The notes: generated from the sequence alone by a model not told the origin. 46,006 bases of DNA from Alistipes sp. (GCA_017629035.1 JAGBXX010000022.1:1-46006), one strand, 5' to 3'; shown: positions 24,478 through 33,748, counted from the first letter of the stretch. Translations and numbers: made by a program.

Positions 24478-25401
24478 ATGGAGAAAGTAAAAGTTTTGAT
24501 CATTGGTAGCGGCCCTGCAGGTTTCACCGCTGCAATCTACACTTCACGTGCTAACCTCTCACCAGTACTCTACGAGGGTATCGAGCCAGGTGGTCAGCTC
24601 ACAACAACAACTGAGATTGAGAACTTCCCAGGTTACCCAGAGGGTATCACAGGTACTCTCATGATGGAGGATCTCAAGAAGCAGGCATTGCGCTTTGGTG
24701 CTGATGTACGTCGCGGTATCATCACCGACATCGACCTCTCACAGCGTCCATTCAAGGCTACTGTTGACCACGAGCACCAGATCGAGGCTGATGCAGTAAT
24801 CGTATGTACAGGTGCTTCGGCTAAGTACCTCGGCTTGGAGTCAGAGTCTAAGTATCGTGGTATGGGTGTTAGCGCATGTGCTACTTGCGACGGTTTCTTC
24901 TACCGCAAGAAGGATGTTGCAGTAGTAGGTGGTGGCGACACTGCTTGCGAGGAGGCTACCTACCTTGCATCTATCTGCCGCAAGGTATACCTCATCGTGC
25001 GTAAGGACTACTTGCGTGCTTCAAAGGCTATGCAGGAGCGTGTGTTCAACACACCAAACATCGAGGTATTGTTCGAGCACAACACTAAGGAGGTTCTCGG
25101 CGACGAGGAGGGCGTAACAGGCGTACGTGTTGTTAGCAATGCTGGCGTGGAGCGTGACTTGGATATCATGGGCTTCTTCCTTGCTATCGGCCACCATCCT
25201 AACGTTGAGGTTCTCAAGGGCCAGCTCGAGCTCGATGAGCAGGGCTACATCAAGGTTCAGCCAGGTACATCTAAGACATCTGTTGAGGGTGTATTCGCTG
25301 CGGGCGATGTTAAGGATCCTCACTACCGTCAGGCTATCACTGCTGCCGGCTCAGGCTGTATCGCAGCGTTGGACTGCGAGCGCTGGTTGCTTGCGCAGTA
25401 A
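24478..25401 (+). CDS. trxB: Thioredoxin-disulfide reductase
   Basis: TrxB transfers electrons from NADPH through FAD and a redox disulfide to thioredoxin in the cytoplasm. The 307-residue protein has the FAD-binding GSGPAGFTAAIYTSRA (residues 10-25), the redox-active CATC at residues 134-137, the NADPH-binding VVGGGDTACEEATYLA, and the closing FAD motif VFAAGDVKDPHYRQAITAAG. Codon use is biased toward a small set as in well-expressed genes. No promoter is obvious in the 72 nt upstream; the gene may be read from further upstream. rnz follows after 3 nt. Confidence 0.97.
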   Translation: MEKVKVLIIGSGPAGFTAAIYTSRANLSPVLYEGIEPGGQLTTTTEIENFPGYPEGITGTLMMEDLKKQALRFGADVRRGIITDIDLSQRPFKATVDHEHQIEADAVIVCTGASAKYLGLESESKYRGMGVSACATCDGFFYRKKDVAVVGGGDTACEEATYLASICRKVYLIVRKDYLRASKAMQERVFNTPNIEVLFEHNTKEVLGDEEGVTGVRVVSNAGVERDLDIMGFFLAIGHHPNVEVLKGQLELDEQGYIKVQPGTSKTSVEGVFAAGDVKDPHYRQAITAAGSGCIAALDCERWLLAQ

Positions 25402-25404
25402 TAC

Positions 25405-26328
25405 ATGGGGTTTAGCGTAACCATACTTGGCAATTCATCGGCTAAACCTACACCTAAGGCTCACCCATCGGCACAGGTAGTAAACCTCAACGAGCAATAC
25501 TACCTTGTGGATGCTGGTGAGGGGGTGCAACAGCAGCTCATAAGGCGTGGCATAAATCCGCTACGCCTTAGGGCTGTTTTCATTTCGCACCTACATGGCG
25601 ACCACTGCTTCGGACTCTTTCCGCTTATCGCCACGCTCGGACTCATGGGCAAGCATACGCCTCTGGACGTATACGCACCTGCGCCCATGGGCGATATATT
25701 AGAGTATCACCGCCGCTACTTCTGGGAGGATCTACCCTACGAGGTCAAGTGGCACGAGATACGCACCACCGAGCACGGCATAATCATGGAGAATAGCACT
25801 CTCGAGGTGTGGTCCATACCACTAAGACACCGAGTACCCACCGCAGGCTTCCACTTTAAGGAGAAGCAGCCAGGGCTCAATGTCGAGAAATTCAAGATAG
25901 AGAGATATGGACTCTCTATAGCTCAGATTGTTGCGGCAAAGCGTGGCGAGGATATAGAGCTCGCCGACGGCACGCTCATACCCAACAGCGAGATAACATA
26001 CACACCCTACAAAGCACGCTCCTATGCCTACCTATCTGACACGGCCTACTCGGCCAAGGCGGCGTCGCTCGTAGAGGGTGTCGACCTGATGTATCACGAG
26101 ACGACCTACGCCATGAGCGATAGCCAGTGGGCCAAGGGTCGTGGTCACTCAACAACTCACGAGGCGGCAAAGGCTGCGCTCAAGGCCGGTGCGGGAAGGC
26201 TCATCATAGGCCACTTCTCGTCACGCTACAAGGAGCCAGAGCTACTCGAGAGGGAGTGTCGTGAGATTTTTCCAAACACAGACCTTGCCCTCGAGGGGCA
26301 GACATTTACTATTGAGGAGCAACGATGA
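25405..26328 (+). CDS. rnz: Ribonuclease Z
   Basis: RNase Z cuts tRNA precursors 3' of the discriminator base. This suits a genome whose tRNA-Ser does not encode CCA. The 307-residue metallo-beta-lactamase-fold enzyme has HLHGDHC with zinc ligands H62, H64, D66 and H67, the YLSDTAY segment with a bridging Asp, MYHETTYA and the C-terminal GHFSSRYKE His motif. The start is ATG, 3 nt after trxB. It overlaps the next gene by 4 nt (ATGA). Confidence 0.94.
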   Translation: MGFSVTILGNSSAKPTPKAHPSAQVVNLNEQYYLVDAGEGVQQQLIRRGINPLRLRAVFISHLHGDHCFGLFPLIATLGLMGKHTPLDVYAPAPMGDILEYHRRYFWEDLPYEVKWHEIRTTEHGIIMENSTLEVWSIPLRHRVPTAGFHFKEKQPGLNVEKFKIERYGLSIAQIVAAKRGEDIELADGTLIPNSEITYTPYKARSYAYLSDTAYSAKAASLVEGVDLMYHETTYAMSDSQWAKGRGHSTTHEAAKAALKAGAGRLIIGHFSSRYKEPELLERECREIFPNTDLALEGQTFTIEEQR

Positions 26329-27068
26329 CAAAAGCTGAGATTCAATTTGTGCGATCGCTTGCCGACAAGCGCACACGTGATAGCGAGCAACTATTTGTTG
26401 CCGAGGGCATTAAGCTCATCGACGAGATTCGTGAGTCGAAGGCCAAGATACGCCAGATATACACTACACGCCAGGATCTCAAGGGGGCAAATGTAACCCT
26501 TGTGGAGCGTCGTGACATGGAGCGTATCTCACAGCTAAAGACCCCAAGCGACTGCCTTGCCGTCGTCGAGCAGCCACGCCACACACTACCCACTAAGGCT
26601 CTTCAATCGTCGCTCACACTCGCCCTTGACGGCGTGCAGAACCCTGGAAACCTTGGCACAATAGTCCGCCTTGCCGACTGGTTTGGCGTGGAGGATATAC
26701 TCTGCTCAAAGGAGTGTGCCGACATCTATAACCCCAAGGTTGTGCAGGCCACAATGGGAGCACTGCTGCGAGTAAGGGTACACTACGTGGATAACCTTGC
26801 CCAGATACTATCCTCGGCCGCAAACAATGGCACGCCAATCTACGGCACGCTACTCGACGGCAATAACATATACTCCGAAAAACTTAGCAACCGAGGCATC
26901 ATCGTGATGGGCAACGAGGGTCAGGGTGTCACCGAGGAGTGTCGCAAGACGCTTACTCACAAGCTATTCATCCCGCCCTACCCTGCTGACCGACCTACAT
27001 CCGAGTCACTCAACGTAGCCATGGCAACGGGCATCATACTTGCCGAGTTCCGCCGTGGCGCTATGTAG
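26325..27068 (+). CDS. SpoU/TrmH-family RNA methyltransferase with substrate-binding domain
   Basis: A second RNA ribose 2'-O-methyltransferase, 247 residues. It has an N-terminal SpoU substrate-binding domain (about residues 1-85, starting KAEIQFVRSLADKRTRDSEQ), then the knotted catalytic domain with LDGVQNPGNLGTIVRLADWF, IVMGNEGQGVTEE and SLNVAMATGIILAEFRR. The layout resembles RlmB or TsnR-like enzymes acting on 23S rRNA, but the site is not deducible. It overlaps rnz by 4 nt, so the two are probably translated together. Confidence 0.9.
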   Translation: MTKAEIQFVRSLADKRTRDSEQLFVAEGIKLIDEIRESKAKIRQIYTTRQDLKGANVTLVERRDMERISQLKTPSDCLAVVEQPRHTLPTKALQSSLTLALDGVQNPGNLGTIVRLADWFGVEDILCSKECADIYNPKVVQATMGALLRVRVHYVDNLAQILSSAANNGTPIYGTLLDGNNIYSEKLSNRGIIVMGNEGQGVTEECRKTLTHKLFIPPYPADRPTSESLNVAMATGIILAEFRRGAM

Positions 27069-27191
27069 CATTCACAAGGCGTATTACATCATATTGCAAG
27101 AAGATATTCGAGGCTCTGCAGAGAGGTTTTAGCCACTCTGTAGGGCCCCGACTACTATTATCGGCAAGGTTTTGGTTAATATTTTTTTGCT
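27069..27191. other. Spacer between the SpoU gene and pdxA
   Basis: This stretch of the 183-nt gap contains an imperfect hairpin (CAGAG...CTCTG around 27118-27145) without a T-run. I see no gene or recognisable riboswitch. Confidence 0.35.
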
Positions 27192-27218
27192 TTTGCTGCG
27201 TAATTCAACATTTTTTGT

Positions 27219-27226
27219 TATATTTG
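27219..27226 (+). promoter_or_regulatory. -7 box for pdxA
   Basis: TATATTTG fits TAnnTTTG and lies 26 nt before the ATG. The nearest TTTG (27192-27195) is 23 nt upstream, longer than the 19 nt seen elsewhere in this window. Confidence 0.45.
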
Positions 27227-27251
27227 TAAGTTCAAACATTGGAATGACACT

Positions 27252-28343
27252 ATGAGCAATAAGCTAAAGATAGGTATTACACAAGGCGACACCAACGGCA
27301 TTGGCTGGGAGTTAATTCTCAAGGTCTTGGCCGATGGTCGCATCACCGAGCTGATGACTCCCGTGATCTACGGCACATCGTCGGCTGCCGCCTTCTACCA
27401 GAAGCGACTAAAGGATATCGAGCCTGTACGCCTCAACACCATTCAGAGCGCTAAGTCGGCAACTGCCGGCAAGGCAAACATCGTGGAGTGTGGCGCCAGC
27501 GACATAAGCATCACCCCAGGTAAGCCATCAAAGGCTGGTGGCGAGGCTGCTGCTGCTGCACTGCGCACAGCTATCCAGGAGCTCAAGCGTGGCGATATCG
27601 ACGCTCTCGTGACAGCACCTATCGACAAGGAGATGATTCAGAGCGAGGAGTTTAACTTCACGGGCCACACCGAGTTTCTTGCCAAGGAGCTCGACGGCAC
27701 ACCGCTCATGATTATGACCTCGGAGCTTATGCGTGTAGGTCTTGCAACTATCCATATCCCAGTATCGGAGGTTGCCGACCACCTCTCAAAGGAGCTTATC
27801 GTGGAGCGCATCGAGCAGATCAATGCCTCTATGCGTCAGGACTTTGGCGTGGTACGCCCTAAGATTGCAGTTCTTGCTCTCAACCCTCACGCAGGCGATG
27901 GTGGCCTTCTGGGCACTCAGGAACAGGAGATCATCAAGCCCGCAATCGTCGAGGCATATACCAATGGCACCCTCGCCTTTGGTCCATTTGCTGCTGACGG
28001 CTTCTTTGCTTCGGGACAGTTCAAGAACTACGACGCCATTCTTGCCATGTACCACGATCAGGGCTTGGCACCATTCAAGACGCTTACGCCAGATGGTGTT
28101 AACTTCACGGCGACACTCTCCAAGGTACGCACATCGCCCGACCATGGCGTAGCCTACGACATCGCTGGCGAGGGTAAGGCCGACGAGCAGAGCATGCGCA
28201 ACGCTATCTACGAGGCACTCGACATCGTACGCCGCCGCAGAGAGTGGGAGGAGTGGAACAAAAACCCTCTCGAGCACTTTGAGCGTGAGAAGGGTCGCGA
28301 CATCTCGATTAAGGATCTAGCAGAGCAGGAGAATAACGACTAA
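27252..28343 (+). CDS. pdxA: 4-hydroxythreonine-4-phosphate dehydrogenase
   Basis: PdxA oxidises 4-phosphohydroxy-L-threonine in the DXP-dependent route to pyridoxal phosphate (vitamin B6). The 363-residue protein has GITQGDTNGIGWELILKVL at the N-terminus, NFTGHTEFLA with a metal-binding His, and the HDQGLAPFKTLTPDGVNFT and TSPDHGVAYDIAGEGKA regions carrying further metal ligands. The last 30 residues (HFEREKGRDISIKDLAEQE) extend a little beyond the core. Two very small membrane-protein genes follow on the same strand (11 nt gap), suggesting one transcript. Confidence 0.95.
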   Translation: MSNKLKIGITQGDTNGIGWELILKVLADGRITELMTPVIYGTSSAAAFYQKRLKDIEPVRLNTIQSAKSATAGKANIVECGASDISITPGKPSKAGGEAAAAALRTAIQELKRGDIDALVTAPIDKEMIQSEEFNFTGHTEFLAKELDGTPLMIMTSELMRVGLATIHIPVSEVADHLSKELIVERIEQINASMRQDFGVVRPKIAVLALNPHAGDGGLLGTQEQEIIKPAIVEAYTNGTLAFGPFAADGFFASGQFKNYDAILAMYHDQGLAPFKTLTPDGVNFTATLSKVRTSPDHGVAYDIAGEGKADEQSMRNAIYEALDIVRRRREWEEWNKNPLEHFEREKGRDISIKDLAEQENND

Positions 28344-28354
28344 GAGCAATAACT

Positions 28355-28561
28355 ATGACAGCAAACGTGAATAAGTGGATAGGTGTCATCCTATCGGCAG
28401 TGGTCCTTGGCATGGCCGTGGTCTACCTCATCAACACATGGATGCCTGAGTGCACAAAGCAGTGGATCGTATGGGTCATTGTTGCGCTTATTGCTGTACG
28501 TTCCGTGATGCGCATTGCACAGCTTGCTAAGCAGGCGGGTAAGAGAGAGGAGAACGAGTAA
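28355..28561 (+). CDS. Small two-helix membrane protein (WMPE motif), unknown
   Basis: A 68-residue protein that I do not recognise. It has two hydrophobic stretches, about residues 8-27 (IGVILSAVVLGMAVVYLIN) and 34-51 (QWIVWVIVALIAVRSV), separated by a short loop TWMPECTKQ. The C-terminus is basic and polar (KQAGKREENE). It starts 11 nt after pdxA. The next small gene shares the WMPE motif in the same position between two hydrophobic segments, so they look like tandem paralogues. Confidence 0.7.
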   Translation: MTANVNKWIGVILSAVVLGMAVVYLINTWMPECTKQWIVWVIVALIAVRSVMRIAQLAKQAGKREENE

Positions 28562-28575
28562 AAACTAAGGACGCT

Positions 28576-28746
28576 ATGAGCAAGATGAAGAATTGGAGAG
28601 CTATGCTGCCTATCGCACTGATGGGTGTAGCAATAACCAACTGCTACAATGGCTGGATGCCTGAGAGCGAACTCGGCTGGTCGATGTGGGCAGGTAACTT
28701 GATCCTCGGCATAGTCGCCTTTGTCATGCTCTTCAAGCAGAAATAG
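28576..28746 (+). CDS. Very small membrane protein (WMPE motif), paralogue of its neighbour
   Basis: A 56-residue open frame (ATG 28576, TAG 28744-28746). The sequence begins MSKMKNWRAMLPIALMGVAI, has the loop NGWMPESELGW, and a second hydrophobic segment AGNLILGIVAFVMLFKQK. It lies 14 nt after the previous small gene and shares its two-helix plan and WMPE motif. Support comes from that resemblance, spacing and membrane-type composition; no function can be proposed. Confidence 0.6.
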   Translation: MSKMKNWRAMLPIALMGVAITNCYNGWMPESELGWSMWAGNLILGIVAFVMLFKQK

Positions 28747-28839
28747 AGTAAACAAGGAGTGCAGCTGAGTAGTAATCCGTCTCGTTATTGTGGAGCTACG
28801 AAGGCACTCAAAACATAAACAATTAAAACTTTTAGAATC
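28747..28839. other. Spacer upstream of thrS
   Basis: 93 nt without a gene. No clear TAnnTTTG box or T-box leader is seen, so how thrS is started or regulated is not apparent; a read-through from pdxA is possible. Confidence 0.35.
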
Positions 28840-30780
28840 ATGGTTAAAGTAACCTTTCCCGATGGCTCGGTAAGAGAGTTTGCCAAAGGGACAACTGCCT
28901 TTCAGGTGGCAGAGAGCATCAGCCCTCGTTTAGCTGCTGACTCACTCGCAGCTGAGGTAAATGGCGCAACAGTAGATATGATGCGCCCAATCGATTGTGA
29001 CTGCACAATCAAATTTTTCAAGTGGGACGACGCCGAGGGTAAGCACGCCTTCTGGCACACCTCATCACACCTCCTGGCCGAGGCTCTCGAGGCTCTCTAC
29101 CCAGGCATTAAGTTTGGTATCGGTCCTGCTATCGACAACGGTTTCTACTACGATGTGGACTCGCCCGTAGCTATTACGGAGGCAGATCTCGCAACAATCG
29201 AGCAGAAGATGGTGGAGCTCTCTCGCAACAAGGAGCAGCTCGTACGTACCGAGGTATCTAAGGCTGACGCACTCAAGACCTTCACCGAGAAGGGCGATCA
29301 GTACAAGGTGGAGCTTATCACCGACTTGGAGGATGGTACTATCTCATTCTACACCAATGGTTCGTTTACTGACCTCTGCCGTGGTCCTCATATTCCAAAT
29401 ACAGGCTACATCAAGGCTATCAAGCTCACCTCAGTAGCAGGTGCTTACTGGCGTGGTAACGAGAAGAACAAGATGCTCACTCGTATCTATGGCGTATCGT
29501 TCCCTAAGAAGTCAATGCTCGACGAGCACCTCGCACTCTTGGAGGAGGCTAAGAAGCGTGACCACCGTAAGCTCGGTAAGGAGCTCGAGCTCTTCACCTT
29601 CTCACAGCGTGTAGGCCAGGGTCTTCCATTGTGGTTGCCTAAGGGTGCTGAGTTGCGTGACCGCCTTGAGCGTTTCTTGCGCCAGATTCAGAAGAAGGGT
29701 GGCTACCAGCAGGTTATCACTCCTCACATCGGCAACATTGAGCTCTACAAGACATCTGGTCACTTTGCTAAGTATGGTAAGGACTCGTTCCAGCCTATCA
29801 ATACACCTATCGAGGGTGAGCAGTACTTGCTTAAGCCTATGAACTGCCCTCACCACTGCGAGATCTACCGCTCTAAACCACGCTCGTACAAGGATCTTCC
29901 AGTACGTTTGGCTGAGTTCGGTACAGTATACCGCTACGAGCAGTCGGGTGAGCTCCACGGTTTGACACGTGTACGCTCATTTACTCAGGACGATGCTCAC
30001 TTGTTCGTGCGCCCAGATCAGCTCCTCGAGGAGTTCGAGAAGGTTATCGACATCGTGCTCTACATCTTCCGCACATTGAAGTTCGACAAGTTTACCGCAC
30101 AGGTATCACTCCGTGATCCTAACAACACCGAGAAGTATATCGGTTCGGACGAGAACTGGGAGAAGGCAGAGAGCGCTATCATCGAGGCAGCTAAGAACAA
30201 GGGCCTTGACACTATCGTTGAGTATGGCGAGGCAGCGTTCTACGGTCCTAAGCTCGACTTCATGGTTAAGGATGCTATCGGCCGCAGCTGGCAGCTCGGT
30301 ACTATCCAGGTGGACTACAACCTCCCAGAGCGTTTCGACCTTACTTACAAGGGCTCTGACGACAAGCTCCACCGTCCTATCATGATTCACCGTGCGCCAT
30401 TCGGCTCAATGGAGCGTTTCGTGGCAGTATTGCTCGAGCACACTGGTGGTAAGTTCCCATTGTGGCTCACACCAGACCAGGTTGTCGTACTCCCAATCTC
30501 TGAGAAGTACAACGACTATGCTCAGGAGGTAGCACGTCAGCTCAACATTGCCGACGTACGTACTCAGGTGGATGATCGTAACGAGAAGATCGGTCGTAAG
30601 ATCCGTGACAACGAGCTCAAGCGTATCCCTTATCTCTTGATCGTAGGCGAGAAGGAGGCCGAGGAGAACAAGGTATCGGTACGTGCTCAGGGCGAGGGCG
30701 ACAAGGGTCAGATGACCATCGACGAGTTCATCAAGTTCATGACTGAGCTTGTGGCCAGCGAGATCGAAGCTAACAAATAA
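28840..30780 (+). CDS. thrS: Threonyl-tRNA synthetase
   Basis: ThrRS charges tRNA-Thr and edits mischarged serine. The 646-residue class II enzyme has an N-terminal TGS domain (1-60), the editing domain with HTSSH at residues 73-77, and a catalytic core with [10 protein letters not shown] (zinc-binding Cys and His) and FTQDDAHLF. The C-terminal anticodon-binding domain follows ([17 protein letters not shown] onward). Codon use is that of a highly expressed gene. infC follows after 34 nt. Confidence 0.97.
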   Translation: MVKVTFPDGSVREFAKGTTAFQVAESISPRLAADSLAAEVNGATVDMMRPIDCDCTIKFFKWDDAEGKHAFWHTSSHLLAEALEALYPGIKFGIGPAIDNGFYYDVDSPVAITEADLATIEQKMVELSRNKEQLVRTEVSKADALKTFTEKGDQYKVELITDLEDGTISFYTNGSFTDLCRGPHIPNTGYIKAIKLTSVAGAYWRGNEKNKMLTRIYGVSFPKKSMLDEHLALLEEAKKRDHRKLGKELELFTFSQRVGQGLPLWLPKGAELRDRLERFLRQIQKKGGYQQVITPHIGNIELYKTSGHFAKYGKDSFQPINTPIEGEQYLLKPMNCPHHCEIYRSKPRSYKDLPVRLAEFGTVYRYEQSGELHGLTRVRSFTQDDAHLFVRPDQLLEEFEKVIDIVLYIFRTLKFDKFTAQVSLRDPNNTEKYIGSDENWEKAESAIIEAAKNKGLDTIVEYGEAAFYGPKLDFMVKDAIGRSWQLGTIQVDYNLPERFDLTYKGSDDKLHRPIMIHRAPFGSMERFVAVLLEHTGGKFPLWLTPDQVVVLPISEKYNDYAQEVARQLNIADVRTQVDDRNEKIGRKIRDNELKRIPYLLIVGEKEAEENKVSVRAQGEGDKGQMTIDEFIKFMTELVASEIEANK

Positions 30781-30814
30781 CAAATATTTTAAGTCTAACT
30801 AAACTGTTTCAAAC

Positions 30815-31432
30815 TTGGCAGGACAAATTCCATTCCGCCCACGCCCACAGGCGCAGGGGAATAACCAGAACAACAATCCTCAGCAGCAGCGCGACCAGCG
30901 TGGTCGTCGCCCTCAGCAGGAGAACCCCAACCGAATCAATGACGAAATTACGGCACCTGTAGTGCGTGTCGTAGGTGAGAACGTGGAGCCCAACCTTGTT
31001 CTTCCAATCAAGGAGGCTATCAAGCTCGCTGACGAGATGGAGCTCGACCTCATCGAGATTTCGCCTAAGGCAGATCCTCCTGTATGTCGCATTGCCGACT
31101 ACCAGAAGTTCCTCTATCAGCAGAAGAAGAAGGCTAAGGAGATCAAGGCAAAGCAGGTGAAGGTTGTAGTCAAGGAGATCCGCTTTGGTCCACAGACCGA
31201 CGACCACGACTATAACTTCAAGCTCAAGCACGCCGAGAACTTCTTGAAGGAGGGTGCTAAGGTTAAGGCTTACGTATTCTTCCGTGGCCGTTCTATCGTC
31301 TTCAAGGAGCAGGGTGAGATTTTGCTTTTGCGTTTTGCTAACGACCTCGAGGAGTTGGCACGTGTAGAGCTCATGCCTAAGCTCGATGGCAAGAAGATGA
31401 ACATGATTCTGGCCCCAAAGTCAAAGAAGTAA
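30815..31432 (+). CDS. infC: Translation initiation factor IF-3
   Basis: IF-3 prevents subunit joining and checks the start codon in the 30S complex. The protein (205 residues from the TTG) has a Gln/Asn-rich N-terminal extension of about 37 residues, then the IF3-N domain ([20 protein letters not shown]) and IF3-C domain ([27 protein letters not shown], ending [14 protein letters not shown]). No ATG or GTG occurs in frame between the upstream stop (30800-30802) and the IF3 domain. The start must be unusual: TTG at 30815 or ATT at 30827. A rare start fits the known self-regulation of infC. rpmI and rplT, which often follow, are absent here. Confidence 0.94.
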   Translation: MAGQIPFRPRPQAQGNNQNNNPQQQRDQRGRRPQQENPNRINDEITAPVVRVVGENVEPNLVLPIKEAIKLADEMELDLIEISPKADPPVCRIADYQKFLYQQKKKAKEIKAKQVKVVVKEIRFGPQTDDHDYNFKLKHAENFLKEGAKVKAYVFFRGRSIVFKEQGEILLLRFANDLEELARVELMPKLDGKKMNMILAPKSKK

Positions 31433-31448
31433 TCCTAAGGCTTAATGT

Positions 31449-31489
31449 ACAAAATGAGGCTGACTCAAACTGGGTCAGCCTCATTTTGT
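31449..31489 (+). terminator. Terminator of thrS-infC
   Basis: A perfect 16-bp stem (31449-31464 with 31474-31489) with a 9-nt loop; the ends of the arms supply A- and T-rich tracts. It lies 17 nt after the infC stop and may act in both directions. Confidence 0.88.
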
Positions 31490-31553
31490 TGATGATATGA
31501 AAAGAGAGTACTATCAGGTAATGCAGGGGGTATTCTCATGATAGTAAAATTTA

Positions 31554-33548
31554 CTACTTCCAGCCAAAATCGAACTCAACAGGAACACCCCTGTGAGTTA
31601 CTCTCTTTAAGTCCATACAAGCCGGGAATGCAGTCACGCATAGCTCACCTTGAAACTCAACACTAATAAGTCCTTGAGCATTATAGAATAAATCGCCATT
31701 TATCACGGTTACACTTGCCGGAACAACGAGATTCACGACTGGAACACTGTGGAGCGCATAATATGCTATCAACCTCGTTCCTGGCCTAATTTTGTGTATT
31801 TGACGTTTTTCATTTGTGCCTCCGACCAAACAGTTGTCGGCATATCTCAATCCACCTACTACAGGTAACGCAGTACAATCATAAAAGGCATCTTCACCTA
31901 TTTCCATCACACTATCAGGGATTTTGATACTTGCCAATGCAGTGCAACCAGAAAATGCACCAGACCCGATTCTATTCACACCACTAGAAATAACATAACT
32001 ATCCACTCCTGCTCCTGCAAACCCTATCAACACACCATTAACTATCAAACAACGATTATCCGACGAGGCAAATTTACCATAAAATGCGCTCAAATTAGTA
32101 CAATTCGAGAATGCTCTTTCATTAATCTCAGTAACTCTATTCGGAATTGTGATGCTTGTTAGGCTGCTGCAACCCTCGAATGTACCCCCTCCTATCTTTT
32201 TTACTCTATTTGGAATTGTGATGCTTGTTAGGCTGCTGCAACCCGCGAATGCACCCTCTCCAATCTCTTTTACACTATTTGGAATGGCAATGCTTGTTAA
32301 TGCAGTGCAATTTTGGAATCCTTTCCATCCAATCTCAGTAACGCTGTTCGGAATTGTGATACTTGTTAGGCTGCTGCAACCCGCGAATGCCCAATCCTCA
32401 ATGCTTGTTACGTTATTTGGAATAGCGATGCTTGTTAATGCAGTGCAATCTTGGAAAGCGAAAGATTTAATTTTTGTAGGAGGTGCATAGAATAGTAGCA
32501 CACCTTTGCCGTCGCAGAATTTGTGCGAATCTGCTTCCATTGTTTTGCACAACGCATTGCCGTCGTTGGTGCTGTAGAAAATCGCCCTATCTGAAATATC
32601 AACTGGCTCTCCCAATTCGTTAGCAAACGACCAGTCATCCGATATAAGTGCATATATATTGGTATCGATATAATACACACCTTTACAAACCTCATTGCCT
32701 GAGGTATCTACCAAGCTATACTCATTACCTCTCCTGAGCAACAGTCTATCCTGTGTCCAAGCCTTGATGTTATCATAGTCTGCAGCCAAAATTTCCTTGC
32801 CATCAGCATTTGCAAAGCCATATTTACCGCCAAGTTTAAAGAGAAATCCACCATTCGACAAAGGGCTGATGTCAGCATACTGCACATTCAAAATCTCTCT
32901 ACCCTCGGCATTTGCAAAGCCATACTTACCACCAAGCTCCAAGAGATATCCACCCTGCGACAAGGGTTTAATGTCATCATACTGCACATTCAAAATCTCT
33001 CTACCCTCGGCATTTGCTAAGCCATACTTACCATCAAGTTCCAAGAGATATACACCATTCGACAAACGATCTATATTACTATACTTTACTGGCAGGATAT
33101 TCTTGCCAGTAAAATCGGCTAAACCTTGGAAATTACCAAGGTGTAGTTTATAGAACGACTCCTTCCAAACAGATATATCAGTATATTCCACTGGGATAAT
33201 CTCGTTGAGCGTTGCTAAATCCACAACACCACACTCATATCTCTGCCAAACACGAAAATGGCGATTATTTAGAGCTTTAAGATCAACATTCGAATATGGC
33301 ATTTGCGCAACTTCATCTCCCTCGATATTGATAACATACCACACATTCTTTCTGCAAACAAGAGCATGGCCATCGACAAAGGAGCTTGCAGCCTCGAACT
33401 TGGGTTTAATCACAAAGCCCTCTTTGCCTTTCTTATTCTCGCCCCAATACCCCCACAACTCCTTTTTAGAATGCTTTTGAGGTGTGAGTGTCTGCGCCGA
33501 AAGATAGAACGGCAACAACAAACACAGCAATAGGAAAAATCTCTTCAT
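31554..33548 (-). CDS. WG-repeat and BspA-like leucine-rich-repeat surface protein
   Basis: A 664-residue exported protein with a signal peptide (MKRFFLLLCLLLPFYLSAQ). Residues about 30-280 hold WG (KWG-type) repeats, for example GGYLLELGGKYGFANAEGRE, in units of 34 residues. From about residue 350 come BspA-type (LRR_5) leucine-rich repeats of 23 residues, each near FAGCSSLTSITIPNSVTEIG. Such proteins are usually cell-surface adhesion or recognition proteins. Several repeat units are nearly identical in DNA sequence. Base use is visibly richer in A/T than in neighbouring genes, suggesting transfer or a relaxed, rapidly changing gene. I chose the ATG at 33548; the codon before it is GTG. Confidence 0.85.
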   Translation of the reverse strand: MKRFFLLLCLLLPFYLSAQTLTPQKHSKKELWGYWGENKKGKEGFVIKPKFEAASSFVDGHALVCRKNVWYVINIEGDEVAQMPYSNVDLKALNNRHFRVWQRYECGVVDLATLNEIIPVEYTDISVWKESFYKLHLGNFQGLADFTGKNILPVKYSNIDRLSNGVYLLELDGKYGLANAEGREILNVQYDDIKPLSQGGYLLELGGKYGFANAEGREILNVQYADISPLSNGGFLFKLGGKYGFANADGKEILAADYDNIKAWTQDRLLLRRGNEYSLVDTSGNEVCKGVYYIDTNIYALISDDWSFANELGEPVDISDRAIFYSTNDGNALCKTMEADSHKFCDGKGVLLFYAPPTKIKSFAFQDCTALTSIAIPNNVTSIEDWAFAGCSSLTSITIPNSVTEIGWKGFQNCTALTSIAIPNSVKEIGEGAFAGCSSLTSITIPNRVKKIGGGTFEGCSSLTSITIPNRVTEINERAFSNCTNLSAFYGKFASSDNRCLIVNGVLIGFAGAGVDSYVISSGVNRIGSGAFSGCTALASIKIPDSVMEIGEDAFYDCTALPVVGGLRYADNCLVGGTNEKRQIHKIRPGTRLIAYYALHSVPVVNLVVPASVTVINGDLFYNAQGLISVEFQGELCVTAFPACMDLKRVTHRGVPVEFDFGWK
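32152..32490 (-). repeat. Five tandem 69-bp repeats coding for leucine-rich repeats
   Basis: The phrase ATGCTTGTTA (plus strand, with small changes) recurs at 32152, 32221, 32290, 32359 and 32428, exactly 69 bp (23 codons) apart. Two alternating repeat subtypes are seen (GGCTGCTGCAACC and ATGCAGTGCAA), indicating expansion by duplication of a two-unit block. Confidence 0.9.
32806..33110 (-). repeat. Three tandem 102-bp repeats coding for WG units
   Basis: GCATTTGC with flanking sequence recurs at about 32806, 32908 and 33010, 102 bp (34 codons) apart, with long stretches of near-identity such as CATTCAAAATCTCTCTACCC. This points to recent duplication. Confidence 0.85.
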
Positions 33549-33681
33549 CACACTACAATTTTACAAAATGAATAACCCATATTGGAAGCCAATAGACTTT
33601 CATCAATAAATATGTCTGCCGAGAGCTCACTCCCAACTCTACAAAATTAAGTATTTTTTTTCTATTTAGCGAATTATTTAG

Positions 33682-33689
33682 TACCTTTG
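33682..33689 (+). promoter_or_regulatory. Possible upstream promoter (-7 box)
   Basis: TACCTTTG with TTTC placed 19 nt upstream. It lies about 94 nt ahead of the LuxE-like ATG, in the same direction as the nearer promoter, so the gene may have tandem promoters. Confidence 0.4.
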
Positions 33690-33748
33690 GTGTCATAATA
33701 ACACCTCTATTATAAGAATCAACACTTGCGAAATAACAGATAAAAATA

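Noticed and set aside
31554-33548. A CRISPR-like array because of regular short repeats
   Set aside because: The 69-bp and 102-bp periods are in frame and encode leucine-rich and WG protein repeats.
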